Assembly: GCA_019637095.1 (NCBI GenBank) | Contig: JAHBWG010000034.1 | Span: 1 to 64,000 of the forward strand | Length of the DNA: 64,000 bases | From: Sandaracinaceae bacterium | Lineage (GTDB): Bacteria; Myxococcota_A; Polyangia; Polyangiales; Sandaracinaceae | Reading direction: 5' to 3' | Program-made: the position numbers and the translations under genes | Shown: positions 45,936 to 56,179 of the stretch, in pieces | How positions within the stretch are numbered: the first letter of the stretch is position 1 | Layout: the number at the start of each line of letters is the position of its first letter | The notes under the pieces: generated by a model | The model's input: the letters and a program-made list of their open reading frames with translations, nothing else | What the model was told of the DNA's origin: nothing | Database searches by the model: none

Positions 45936-47627
45936 ATGACCCCGTTCAACCAGCCTCCGCCCGCGCTCGGCAACCAGTACGACGACGACCGCGCGCTCCG
46001 CCAGTACCTCGCCCGCGTGCTCGGGCCCGACGTGCTCGCCGAGGTCGAGCCGTCGCTGCGCGCGATGGGCGAGCTCGCGGGCGGCGAGCTCTACCGGATG
46101 CAGCTCGAGGACCGGCTCAACGAGCCCGTCGTCACGCACTTCGACGCCTGGGGCGAGCGCGTCGACCACATCGAGGTCTCGCCGCTCTGGAAGCGCGCCG
46201 AGCGCATCGCGGCGGAAGAGGGCCTCGTCGCGACCGCGTACGAAGCGAAGCACGGCGCGCTCTCGCGCGTGCACCAGTTCGCGCTCGTCTACCTGTTCAA
46301 TCCGTCGACGGATGTCTACACGTGCCCGCTCGCGATGACCGACGGCGCCGCGCGTACGATCGTGTCACTCGACAACCCAGCGCTGATCGAGCGCGCGCTG
46401 CCGCACCTGACCTCGCGCGATCCGGCGTCGTTCTGGACGAGCGGGCAGTGGATGACCGAGTCGACGGGCGGCTCCGACGTGGGCCTCTCCGAGACGATCG
46501 CGCGCCGCGACGCCGACGGCACCTGGCGCCTCGAGGGCCGCAAGTGGTTCACGAGCGCGACGACCGCGCAGATGGCGCTCACGCTCGCGCGGCCGGAGGG
46601 CAACGGCCCCGGCGGGAGCGGCCTCGCGCTCTTCTACGTCGAGACGCGCGACGAGCGCGGCCGCCTGCGCGACATCGAGCTCTTGCGCCTCAAGGACAAG
46701 CTGGGCACGCGCAAGGTCCCGACCGCCGAGCTCATGCTGCGCGGCACGCCGGCGATCCCGGTCGCCGGGCTCGACTCGGGCGTCCGCAACATCACGCCGA
46801 TGCTCAACGTCACGCGCACCTGGAACGCGGTCTCGAGCGTCTCGGGGATGCGCCGCGCGGTCGCGCTCGCGCGCGACTACGCGCGGCGGCGCGTCGCGTT
46901 CGGCGCGCCGCTCGCCGACAAGCCGCTGCACGTCGAGACCCTCGCCGGCCTGCAGGCGGAGCTCGAGGGCGCGCTCGCGCTCGCGTTCCTGACCGTGGAG
47001 CTCCTCGGCCGCGCCGAGCAGGGCGTCGCGAGCGAGCGGGACCTCGCGATCCACCGCCTGATCACGCCGATCGCGAAGCTCACCACCGCCAAGCAGGCGG
47101 TCGCCGTCGCGAGCGAGGTGCTCGAGTGCTTCGGCGGCGCGGGGTACGTCGAGGACACCGGGTTGCCGACGCTGCTCCGCGACGCGCAGGTCCTGCCGAT
47201 CTGGGAGGGCACCACGAACGTCCTGAGCCTCGACACGCTGCGCGCGCTGAGCCGCGACCACGGCGCGCTCGAGGCGCTGATCGCCGAGGCGCGCGGCTGG
47301 GTCGCCGACGCCCGCGACGAGGCGCTCGCCGCCGCGGGCCAGGGCGCGATCCACGCGATGCGGCGCGCGGCGGGCTGGCTCCTCGAGACGATGCGGCGCG
47401 ACCCGCTCGACGTGGAGGCGGGCGCCCGGCGCTTCGCGATGACCCTGGGGCGCTCGGTGGAGCTCGCTCTGTTGGTGCGGCAGGCGCAACACGCGCTCGA
47501 CGCGCACGGGGATGCGCGCACGCGACGCGCGGCTTTGCGCTTCGCGACGGAGCGCTACGATCTGCTCGGCGCGGCCGGCGACGTGGACCGCGCAGAAGCG
47601 CGGGCCCTCGCGATGGACGAGCTCTGA
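45936..47627 (+). CDS. Acyl-CoA dehydrogenase, AidB-like
   Basis: 563 residues, long for the family and close to AidB/DNA-alkylation-response-type acyl-CoA dehydrogenases. Visible features are the FAD/substrate block WMTESTGGSDVGLSETIARRDADGTWRLEGRKWFTSA, the middle KDKLGTRKVPTAELMLRG, and LLRDAQVLPIWEGTTNVLSLDTLRAL, where the AidB-type family has its Glu/Thr motif. An extra N-terminal segment of ~130 residues is present. It uses FAD to dehydrogenate a thioester or amine-like substrate. The upstream LysR gene is a plausible regulator. Confidence 0.9.
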   Translation: MTPFNQPPPALGNQYDDDRALRQYLARVLGPDVLAEVEPSLRAMGELAGGELYRMQLEDRLNEPVVTHFDAWGERVDHIEVSPLWKRAERIAAEEGLVATAYEAKHGALSRVHQFALVYLFNPSTDVYTCPLAMTDGAARTIVSLDNPALIERALPHLTSRDPASFWTSGQWMTESTGGSDVGLSETIARRDADGTWRLEGRKWFTSATTAQMALTLARPEGNGPGGSGLALFYVETRDERGRLRDIELLRLKDKLGTRKVPTAELMLRGTPAIPVAGLDSGVRNITPMLNVTRTWNAVSSVSGMRRAVALARDYARRRVAFGAPLADKPLHVETLAGLQAELEGALALAFLTVELLGRAEQGVASERDLAIHRLITPIAKLTTAKQAVAVASEVLECFGGAGYVEDTGLPTLLRDAQVLPIWEGTTNVLSLDTLRALSRDHGALEALIAEARGWVADARDEALAAAGQGAIHAMRRAAGWLLETMRRDPLDVEAGARRFAMTLGRSVELALLVRQAQHALDAHGDARTRRAALRFATERYDLLGAAGDVDRAEARALAMDEL

Positions 47628-47662
47628 TATAGCATCGACGATAGAGAAGGAAGCGCGACACG

Positions 47663-50512
<2,850 letters not shown>

Positions 50513-50532
50513 TCGACTCGTCGCACAGTAGC

Positions 50533-50587
50533 CGCGGCGCCGGCCGGTACCTGGGGGGAGGGAAGGTGAGGCTCGGCCGGCGCCGCG
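50533..50587 (+). terminator. Long inverted repeat downstream of sucA, candidate bidirectional terminator
   Basis: A perfect 13-bp inverted repeat: 50533-50545 (arm begins CGCGGCGCCGGCC) pairs with 50575-50587, loop 29 bases. It lies 20 bases after the sucA stop and ends about 114 bases before the Hsp20 stop on the opposite strand. There is no T-tract, as is usual for such GC-rich genomes. It could equally be an RNA stability element. Confidence 0.5.
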
Positions 50588-50700
50588 TGTGGGAGAGCTA
50601 TGGGGCCCCGGGGTGGGGAGCGGGAGTCCGTCCGCGGGAGGAGTCGCACGGCGCCCGCGCCCCGGGGAGGCAGTGATCCGGAGGCTCGATCTCCGACGGC

Positions 50701-51108
50701 TCAGTTTCCGACGGCGATGCGGCGGCGCTCGGCGGCCGCGCGCTTGGGCAGCCGCAGGCGCAAGATGCCTTCCTCGAGCTTGGCCTCGATGGCGTCGGCG
50801 TCCACCGTCTTGGGCAGCGCGAACGCGCGGCTGAACGAGCCGTACGAGCGCTCGATGCGGTGGTAGCCCTCCTTCTTCTCCTCGCTCTCGAGGCGGCGCT
50901 CCCCGCTCAGCGTCAAGACGTTGTTCTCGACGTGCACGTGGACGTCCTCGGCCTTCAGGCCCGGCAGCTCCGCGGTGAGCAGGATCGCGTCCTCCTCCTC
51001 GAGGATGTCCACCGCGGGGCTGAAGCCCAGGCGCTGCTCGCCGCGCATCCGGTTGAGGTCGTTCTGCATCCGGCTCAGCTCGGCGAAGGGGTCCCAACGG
51101 GTCAGCAT
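50701..51108 (-). CDS. Small heat-shock protein of the Hsp20/alpha-crystallin family
   Basis: 135 residues. Alpha-crystallin domain: FSPAVDILEEEDAILLTAELPGLKAEDVHVHVENNVLTLSGERR ... YGSFSRAFALPKTVDADAIEAKLEEGILRLRLPK. The C-terminal RRIAVGN keeps an IxV motif for oligomer assembly. It is an ATP-independent holdase in the cytoplasm. The ATG at 51108 has a GAGGAGG site (about 9 bases upstream). A promoter-like pair lies about 110 bases upstream (51219-51246). Confidence 0.93.
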   Translation of the reverse strand: MLTRWDPFAELSRMQNDLNRMRGEQRLGFSPAVDILEEEDAILLTAELPGLKAEDVHVHVENNVLTLSGERRLESEEKKEGYHRIERSYGSFSRAFALPKTVDADAIEAKLEEGILRLRLPKRAAAERRRIAVGN

Positions 51109-51218
51109 GATCGTATCCTCCTCGGCTGCGGGGAGGCCCCCGCGCCGCGCGTCGTTCTTCGGTTCGCGAGCGGGCCCGTCGCGCCCACTCGCGGGCGCGG
51201 CTCCCACCGCGTGCGGCC

Positions 51219-51246
51219 AAGATAAGCAGCCGCTCCGACGGGTCAA
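51219..51246 (-). promoter_or_regulatory. Candidate promoter of the Hsp20 gene
   Basis: On the minus strand TTGACC (51246-51241) and TATCTT (51224-51219) are separated by 16 bases, close to the sigma70 pattern; CTTGACC is also near the sigma32 -35. The predicted start lies about 100 bases before the Hsp20 ATG. Confidence 0.45.
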
Positions 51247-51302
51247 GAGGCCGAGAAAACGTGCCAATTCCCACACCCGCGGGCTTGACGTAGGCTTGCC
51301 TC

Positions 51303-51713
51303 GTGCGCAGCGCGCTCTTGGTTCAAGTCGCTTGCTCCGTCACGCTCGCCGCCTTCGGCGGGTGCATCGTGCGCGTCGGCTTCGACCCCGTCGGAGTCGC
51401 CGCGAGCGCGGAGGGGAGCTGGACGATCGACGGCGCGCCGCCGACCGCCGCGTCCTGTGGCGAGGTCGCGTACGTCCGCGTCCGCTTCTTCGAGGGCGGC
51501 GAGCACCGCGATCACGCGGGGCTCGTCTTCGAGTGCGCGCGCGGCGCCTTCGACACGCGCCCGGAGCGCGTGATCGCAGAAGGCCAGTGGGAGGTGGCGC
51601 TCGTCGCGATCCGCGCCGACGGGTCGATCGTGCGCGAGGGCGTCCACCAGACGATCGAGACCTCCGAGGGCCACGTCGAGCTCGCCGCGCTCGATCTCGA
51701 GGGCCCCGGGTGA
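51303..51713 (+). CDS. Lipoprotein, FDPVG pair member 1
   Basis: 136 residues, GTG start. The signal is MRSALLVQVACSVTLAAFGGC21, a lipobox. The domain has VGFDPVGVAASAEGSWTIDGAPPTAASCGEVAYVRVRFF, a beta-rich fold. The same frame is found in the next gene (FDPVG...WxIDGxPP...V.VRF/TFxx), so the two are paralogues. Its last stop base overlaps the next start (TGATG). TAGGCT ends 6 bases before the GTG, fitting a leaderless message. Confidence 0.72.
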   Translation: MRSALLVQVACSVTLAAFGGCIVRVGFDPVGVAASAEGSWTIDGAPPTAASCGEVAYVRVRFFEGGEHRDHAGLVFECARGAFDTRPERVIAEGQWEVALVAIRADGSIVREGVHQTIETSEGHVELAALDLEGPG

Positions 51714-52495
51714 TGCGGCGCGCGGCGCCCGCCCTCGCCCTCGCCCTCGCCTCCTGCGTCGCCGTCGAGGGGTTCGACCCGGTCGGCGATCAGGCCGCGG
51801 TGTCCGGGGAGTGGCTCATCGACGGGCTGCCGCCGAACACCCGCGTCGACGGGCTCGGATCGAGCAACCGGCTCTGCGAGGCGCTCGGCGCCACGCGCGT
51901 CCGTGTGACCTTCCTCGACGACCGGCGGCCGGTCACCCACTCGGGCCTCTTCTTCCAGTGCTCCCTCGGCCAGTTCGACACGCGCCTGGGCGCAGGCGCG
52001 GTCGTCGCCGCAGGCGAGTGGACGATGCGGCTCGACGCGCTCGATGGGAGCGGCGAGGTCGTCGCCGTCGGGACGCCGATCACGCAGACCGTCGAGCAAG
52101 GCACGTACGACCCGGCCACCGGGACGCCGCTCATCGACCTCTCGGGAGAGGGCGAGGACCACCCCGCCGACTTCCTCAGCGCGACGATCAGCGCGCGCTT
52201 CCGGCTCGGTGCCCAGGACGCGAACGGCGAGCGATGCGCGGCGCTCGGCGTCGCGACGGTCGGGCTCGTGTTCGACGATCTCGGCGGCGGCCGCGTGCGG
52301 CGCGCCGAGCCGGAGGCGTGCGCGCTGGGCCTCGTCGGCACGCGGGTGCTGCCCGGGCACACGTACACGGTGCACCTGAGCGCGTACGACGCGGGCGGCG
52401 GCGTGCGGTTCGAGACCGCCCCGCGCGCGTTCACGGTCGCGCGCGGCGCCGACGTCCGCCTCGACGACGCCGGCCCGGTCGCGCTCGGCCCGTGA
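51713..52495 (+). CDS. Lipoprotein, FDPVG pair member 2 (longer)
   Basis: 260 residues. The signal is MRRAAPALALALASC15 with lipobox. The first half repeats the FDPVG...SGEWLIDGLPPN...RVRVTFLDDRRPVTHSGLFFQC architecture of the upstream protein. The second half is a further copy of the same unit (ISARFRLGAQDANGERCAALGVATVGLVFDDL). So the protein contains two repeats against one in its neighbour. It is co-transcribed and overlapping by one base (TGATG). Function is unknown. Confidence 0.75.
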   Translation: MRRAAPALALALASCVAVEGFDPVGDQAAVSGEWLIDGLPPNTRVDGLGSSNRLCEALGATRVRVTFLDDRRPVTHSGLFFQCSLGQFDTRLGAGAVVAAGEWTMRLDALDGSGEVVAVGTPITQTVEQGTYDPATGTPLIDLSGEGEDHPADFLSATISARFRLGAQDANGERCAALGVATVGLVFDDLGGGRVRRAEPEACALGLVGTRVLPGHTYTVHLSAYDAGGGVRFETAPRAFTVARGADVRLDDAGPVALGP

Positions 52496-52538
52496 GGCGC
52501 TGGCGGCGCGCGGCGCGAGCGGGTACATCGAGGGAGCC

Positions 52539-53258
52539 GTGAGCTTCAACTTCCCGCCGCTGACGCCGCTCGTGAAGAGGCTGCTGATCTTCCTCGGCGT
52601 CGCGTTCGTGCTCGTCGCCGTGCTCGACGTGCTCGGCGTGCACCTCTACCCGCTGCTCGCGCTCACGCTCTCGTACGCCGACGGCGTCCCGTGGTCGCTC
52701 GCGTGGGAGCCCTTCACGTACTGGGCGATCTACCCGCCAGCGCCGCCGTCGCTCGTCGACGTGTTGCTCACGCTGTTGATGCTCTACTTCTTCCTCAGCC
52801 CGTTCGAGGCCACGTTCGGCGCGAAGCGCGCGGTGATCCTGTCGGTGCTCGGCGTGCTCGCCGCCGCGCTCGTCGCCGTCCCCCTCGCCTTCTTCTTGCC
52901 GCGCCCGCCGCTCGCCGGCGCCTCGGCGATCTCCGCGGCCGCCTTCGGCGCGTTCCCGGTCCTCTTCCGTGACCGCGAGATCATGCTCTTCCCGCTGCTG
53001 ATCAAGATGAAGCCCTGGACGGCGCTCCTGATCGGCCTCGGGATCTCCGCGCTGATGGCCGTGCTGTACCGCGACCCGCACGTGTTCGCGGTGCACGCGG
53101 CCGCGATGGGCGCAGGCGTCGCGTACGCGACGTGGCTCGTGCGACCGGCCAAGCCGAGCGCGCGCCCGCAGCCGCGCAAGCGTGGCAAGGGCGGCCCGGA
53201 CCTCCGCGTGATCGAGGGCGGCGCGGATCGGGACGACGACCCGCGGTGGCTGAACTGA
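52539..53258 (+). CDS. Rhomboid-family membrane protein with variant GASA active site
   Basis: 239 residues, GTG start after an AGGGAG site. About six membrane segments. The rhomboid core is visible: PFTYWAIYP, SPFEATFGAKRAVILSVLGV, PLAGASAISAAAFGAFPVLF (Ser in G-A-S-A where rhomboid proteases have GxSG) and FAVHAAAMGAGVAYATWLV, which keeps the catalytic His and Gly pattern. The C-terminal tail is basic and cytoplasmic (KPSARPQPRKRGKGGPDLRV). It may be an active protease with a variant loop or an inactive homologue (iRhom-like). Confidence 0.78.
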   Translation: MSFNFPPLTPLVKRLLIFLGVAFVLVAVLDVLGVHLYPLLALTLSYADGVPWSLAWEPFTYWAIYPPAPPSLVDVLLTLLMLYFFLSPFEATFGAKRAVILSVLGVLAAALVAVPLAFFLPRPPLAGASAISAAAFGAFPVLFRDREIMLFPLLIKMKPWTALLIGLGISALMAVLYRDPHVFAVHAAAMGAGVAYATWLVRPAKPSARPQPRKRGKGGPDLRVIEGGADRDDDPRWLN

Positions 53259-53337
53259 TCTTGCTGAGGGGTGCTTCGCACTCCTCCCCCGCTGCGGCAG
53301 AGCCGCAGCGGCGCCCCCTCCCCAGTGCGAACGCGGC

Positions 53338-53640
53338 GTTGCCGCGTTCGACCCCATCGCGGGGCGATGCGGCCCCCTCGGCCGACGGCCATCGCGATGC
53401 GATGGCCTGGCCTCGACTGGCGCCGTCAGCCGCGTGCGCGCTCTGGCGGCGTCGCTCGCGTGCGCGCCCGGTTGCCGCGTTCGACCCCATCGCGGGGCGA
53501 CGCGGCCCCCTCGGCCGACGGCCATCGCGATGCGATGGCCTGGCCTCGAGTGGCGCCGTCGGGCACGTGCGCGCTCTGGCCGCCGGTTGCGTGCGCGCTC
53601 GATTGCCGCGTTCGACCGCACCGCGGCGCGTGGCCGCTCG
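53338..53640. repeat. ~133-bp direct tandem repeat, two copies plus a partial third
   Basis: Copy 1 is 53338-53470 and copy 2 is 53471-53603. Their first ~90 bases are nearly identical and the rest diverges (CTCGACTGG vs CTCGAGTGG, then mostly GC-rich differences). A third start (TTGCCGCGTTCGACC) appears at 53603, 132 bases later. The 9-bp hairpin lies at 53388-53408 in copy 1 and 53520-53540 in copy 2. Confidence 0.6.
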
Positions 53641-53749
53641 ATCCATCGACGGGCGCTCGAGGATCGAAGCGAGCACCGACTGCCCCGCGACCTCGGACTT
53701 CGAGCACGAACGACGCGCACGATCGGTGACAACGCCGCCGGGAGCGGTC

Positions 53750-53755
53750 TATCCT
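53750..53755 (+). promoter_or_regulatory. Candidate -10 hexamer TATCCT
   Basis: TATCCT ends 7 bases before the ATG at 53763, immediately following the repeat region. No ribosome site is present. Confidence 0.4.
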
Positions 53756-53762
53756 CCGCGGC

Positions 53763-54248
53763 ATGCGTGTACGGCACGTCGTCTCCTGGCTTCTCCTCCT
53801 CTCCCTCCTGGCCGCCGGCTGCGCCGAGCAGGCGCAGTGCGTGGAGCGCCGCGTCGGCGGGCGCGATCAGGTCGTCGTGGAGTGCAGCACGGGGAAGGTC
53901 GCCATGTGCGGCGACCGGCCCGAGCTGCTGTACGACGAGAACACCGGCGCGCTCCTGCCCACGCCGGCGATCACCGAGTCGAACCCGACCGGCTCGTGCG
54001 ACGGGATCTCGGGGCCGTGTCGGCCGAGGCCCGTGTGCGGGGCCGCCGGACAGGCGCCGATGTGCGCGAACGGGGAGACGGCGATCTGCCGCCTCGGCCG
54101 CGTGCAGGAGATCACCCCCGGGCGCGACGCCGGACCGCCGCCCGAGCTCGACGCGGGCCCGATGGAGGAGGACGCGGGCCCGATGGAAGAGGACGCCGGC
54201 CCGATGGAAGAGGACGCCGGCCCGATGGAAGAGGACGCCGGCCCGTAG
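53763..54248 (+). CDS. Lipoprotein with DAGPMEE repeats
   Basis: 161 residues. The signal is MRVRHVVSWLLLLSLLAAGC20 (lipobox AAGC). A Cys-rich segment (CVERRVGGRDQVVVECSTGKVAMCGDRPELLYDENTG; CDGISGPCRPRPVCG; CANGETAICRLG) follows, then DAGPPPELDAGPMEEDAGPMEE... The last ~30 residues are encoded by four 21-base repeats (54150-54233) plus a partial unit. Probably surface-exposed and variable in repeat number. Function is unknown. Confidence 0.75.
   Translation: MRVRHVVSWLLLLSLLAAGCAEQAQCVERRVGGRDQVVVECSTGKVAMCGDRPELLYDENTGALLPTPAITESNPTGSCDGISGPCRPRPVCGAAGQAPMCANGETAICRLGRVQEITPGRDAGPPPELDAGPMEEDAGPMEEDAGPMEEDAGPMEEDAGP
54150..54245 (+). repeat. 21-base coding tandem repeat (DAGPMEE)
   Basis: Units begin at 54150, 54171, 54192 and 54213, with a partial fifth to 54245, right before the stop codon. 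The first unit differs from the rest by silent changes, so copies have begun to diverge. Confidence 0.8.
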
Positions 54249-54323
54249 CGCGAGCGCACGCGAGACCACGCGCGCCCGCGTCCTTTTCTTGGAGACCTCG
54301 CCTCGACTGCCTACCCTCCCGGG

Positions 54324-55466
54324 GTGAGCTTCGCGAGACGTACCCTGCCCGCGCTCGCGCTCGCGCTCGCGTGGCCGGGCGTGGTGAGCGCGGATCGGCG
54401 CGTCCACGTCGTGAGCGCAGGCGACACGCTGGGCGCGCTCGCGGCGCGCTACCACGTGACGATCGACGAGCTGCGCCGTTGGAACGAGCTCGCCGACGAC
54501 ACCATCCGCGTCGGCCAGTCGCTCTCCGTCGAGCAGCCCCCGACGCTGCGCTACCGCGCCGTGGCAGGCGACACGCTGAGCTGCATCGCGACGCGCTTCG
54601 GCGTCCCGATCGAGCAGCTCCGCGAGGACAACCCGGGCGTGGGGCGCCGGCTCGAGGTCGGGACCGTCGTCGTCATCGTCGGCGGCGTGGACTCGCGGGC
54701 GAGCGAGACCCCCGACGGCAGCGAGCCCGTCCGATATCGCGTCGTCGCGGGGGACAACCTCGCGCGTATCGCGCGCCGCCACGCGCTCTCGGTCGAGGCG
54801 CTCGTCGAGCTCAACCCGGGGCTGACCCCCGATCGCGTGCGCGTGGGGCAGACCCTCGTCGTCGGTCAGACGACGCGCAGCGAGAGCCTCGGCGTGCCGT
54901 GGTGCGGGCACGTGCGCGGCGCGCGCCAGCTCGGAGAGCATCCCGGCTACGTCGTGCGGAACCCGGCGAGGTCTTGGGCGACCGCGCGCACGATCGAGCG
55001 CCTGCGCCGCGCGTTCGACGTCGTGACGCGCCGCGATCCGCGCGCGCCGCGCGTCCGGGTGCACGATCTCTCGCTCGAGGGCGGCGGCGCCATCGACGAT
55101 CACCGCAGCCACCAGTCGGGGCGCGACGCGGATATCACCTACTACCGGCGAAGCGGCTGCGGGCCGGGCGGGTGCCCGCTCGAGCGCATGGACCCCGATC
55201 AGCTCGACGTGCGACGCCAGTGGACGCTGTTCCACGCCTGGCTCCGGGCGGGCGACGCGGAGGCGATCTACGTCGACTACGCGCTGCAGGCCGTCCTCCA
55301 CCGTGAGGCGCGGCGCCGCGGCGCGACCCCCGCCGAGCTCGCGGCGTGGTTCCAATACCCGCGCGGGCCTCGGCACGCGGAGGGCGTCATCCGACACTTC
55401 CCGAACCACCGCGACCACTTTCACGTCCGGTTCGGGTGCGCGCGCGGCGAGCGGAGCTGCCGCTGA
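54324..55466 (+). CDS. Secreted penicillin-insensitive murein endopeptidase with three LysM domains
   Basis: 380 residues, GTG start. After a signal peptide come three LysM units: VHVVSAGDTLGALAARYHVTIDELRRWNEL (~34-75), YRAVAGDTLSCIATRFGVPIEQLREDNPG, and YRVVAGDNLARIARRHALSVEALVELNPG. The catalytic domain is MepA-like (LAS metallopeptidase): HRSHQSGRDADI and the C-terminal NHRDHFHVRFGC carry the zinc-binding His/Asp set. It cleaves D,D cross-bridges in peptidoglycan. TACCCT ends 6 bases before the start codon. Confidence 0.92.
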   Translation: MSFARRTLPALALALAWPGVVSADRRVHVVSAGDTLGALAARYHVTIDELRRWNELADDTIRVGQSLSVEQPPTLRYRAVAGDTLSCIATRFGVPIEQLREDNPGVGRRLEVGTVVVIVGGVDSRASETPDGSEPVRYRVVAGDNLARIARRHALSVEALVELNPGLTPDRVRVGQTLVVGQTTRSESLGVPWCGHVRGARQLGEHPGYVVRNPARSWATARTIERLRRAFDVVTRRDPRAPRVRVHDLSLEGGGAIDDHRSHQSGRDADITYYRRSGCGPGGCPLERMDPDQLDVRRQWTLFHAWLRAGDAEAIYVDYALQAVLHREARRRGATPAELAAWFQYPRGPRHAEGVIRHFPNHRDHFHVRFGCARGERSCR

Positions 55467-55573
55467 CGTTTCTCGGCACCCGGCTGCCGCGCTTCGTCGA
55501 TCCCGCTCGCCCGAGCGGCGCGAACGCGCTCGTTCCGCGCGGCCCTGATCGTGCTTGCTACACCAGAAACCGC

Positions 55574-56131
<558 letters not shown>

Positions 56132-56133
56132 GC

Positions 56134-56170
56134 CGGCTCCTCCGGAGCCCCCGCAGGGGCTCCCGAGCCG
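56134..56170. terminator. Convergent hairpin between prepilin and barrel genes
   Basis: GGAGCCCC (56144-56151) pairs perfectly with GGGGCTCC (56156-56163) across a CGCA loop. GGCTCC (56135-56140) with GGAGCC (56144-56149) is a competing stem. It lies between the stops of convergent genes (56131, 56180). There is no T-tract; a bidirectional terminator is likely but not certain. Confidence 0.5.
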
Positions 56171-56179
56171 AGCGTCCGA

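Larger units (their letters stand above)
53259..53762. repeat. 504-base non-coding stretch with strong hairpins and a ~133-bp tandem repeat
   Basis: No gene is supported here. The left part has nested inverted repeats: TTCGCACT (53274-53281) pairs with AGTGCGAA (53324-53331) around a perfect 9-bp hairpin (53290-53310, CGCTGCGGC/GCCGCAGCG). A 10-bp hairpin follows (53328-53350, CGAACGCGGC/GCCGCGTTCG). From 53338 a unit of 133 bases repeats at 53471, and a third partial copy begins near 53602. Each full unit carries GGCCATCGC-GAT-GCGATGGCC, a perfect 9-bp inverted repeat. Confidence 0.65.

Noticed and set aside
51241-51270. Possible sigma54 promoter (TTGGCAC) upstream of Hsp20 on the minus strand
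   Set aside because: The GG and GC pairs are not at the required 10-base spacing and no TTGC follows. The sigma70-like pair at 51219-51246 is better placed.
53132-55306. Open frames across the repeat region 53259-53762
   Set aside because: Translations change frame between repeat copies and show only Arg/Pro/Ala tracts. The region has no start with a ribosome site or promoter pattern, so I treat it as non-coding.
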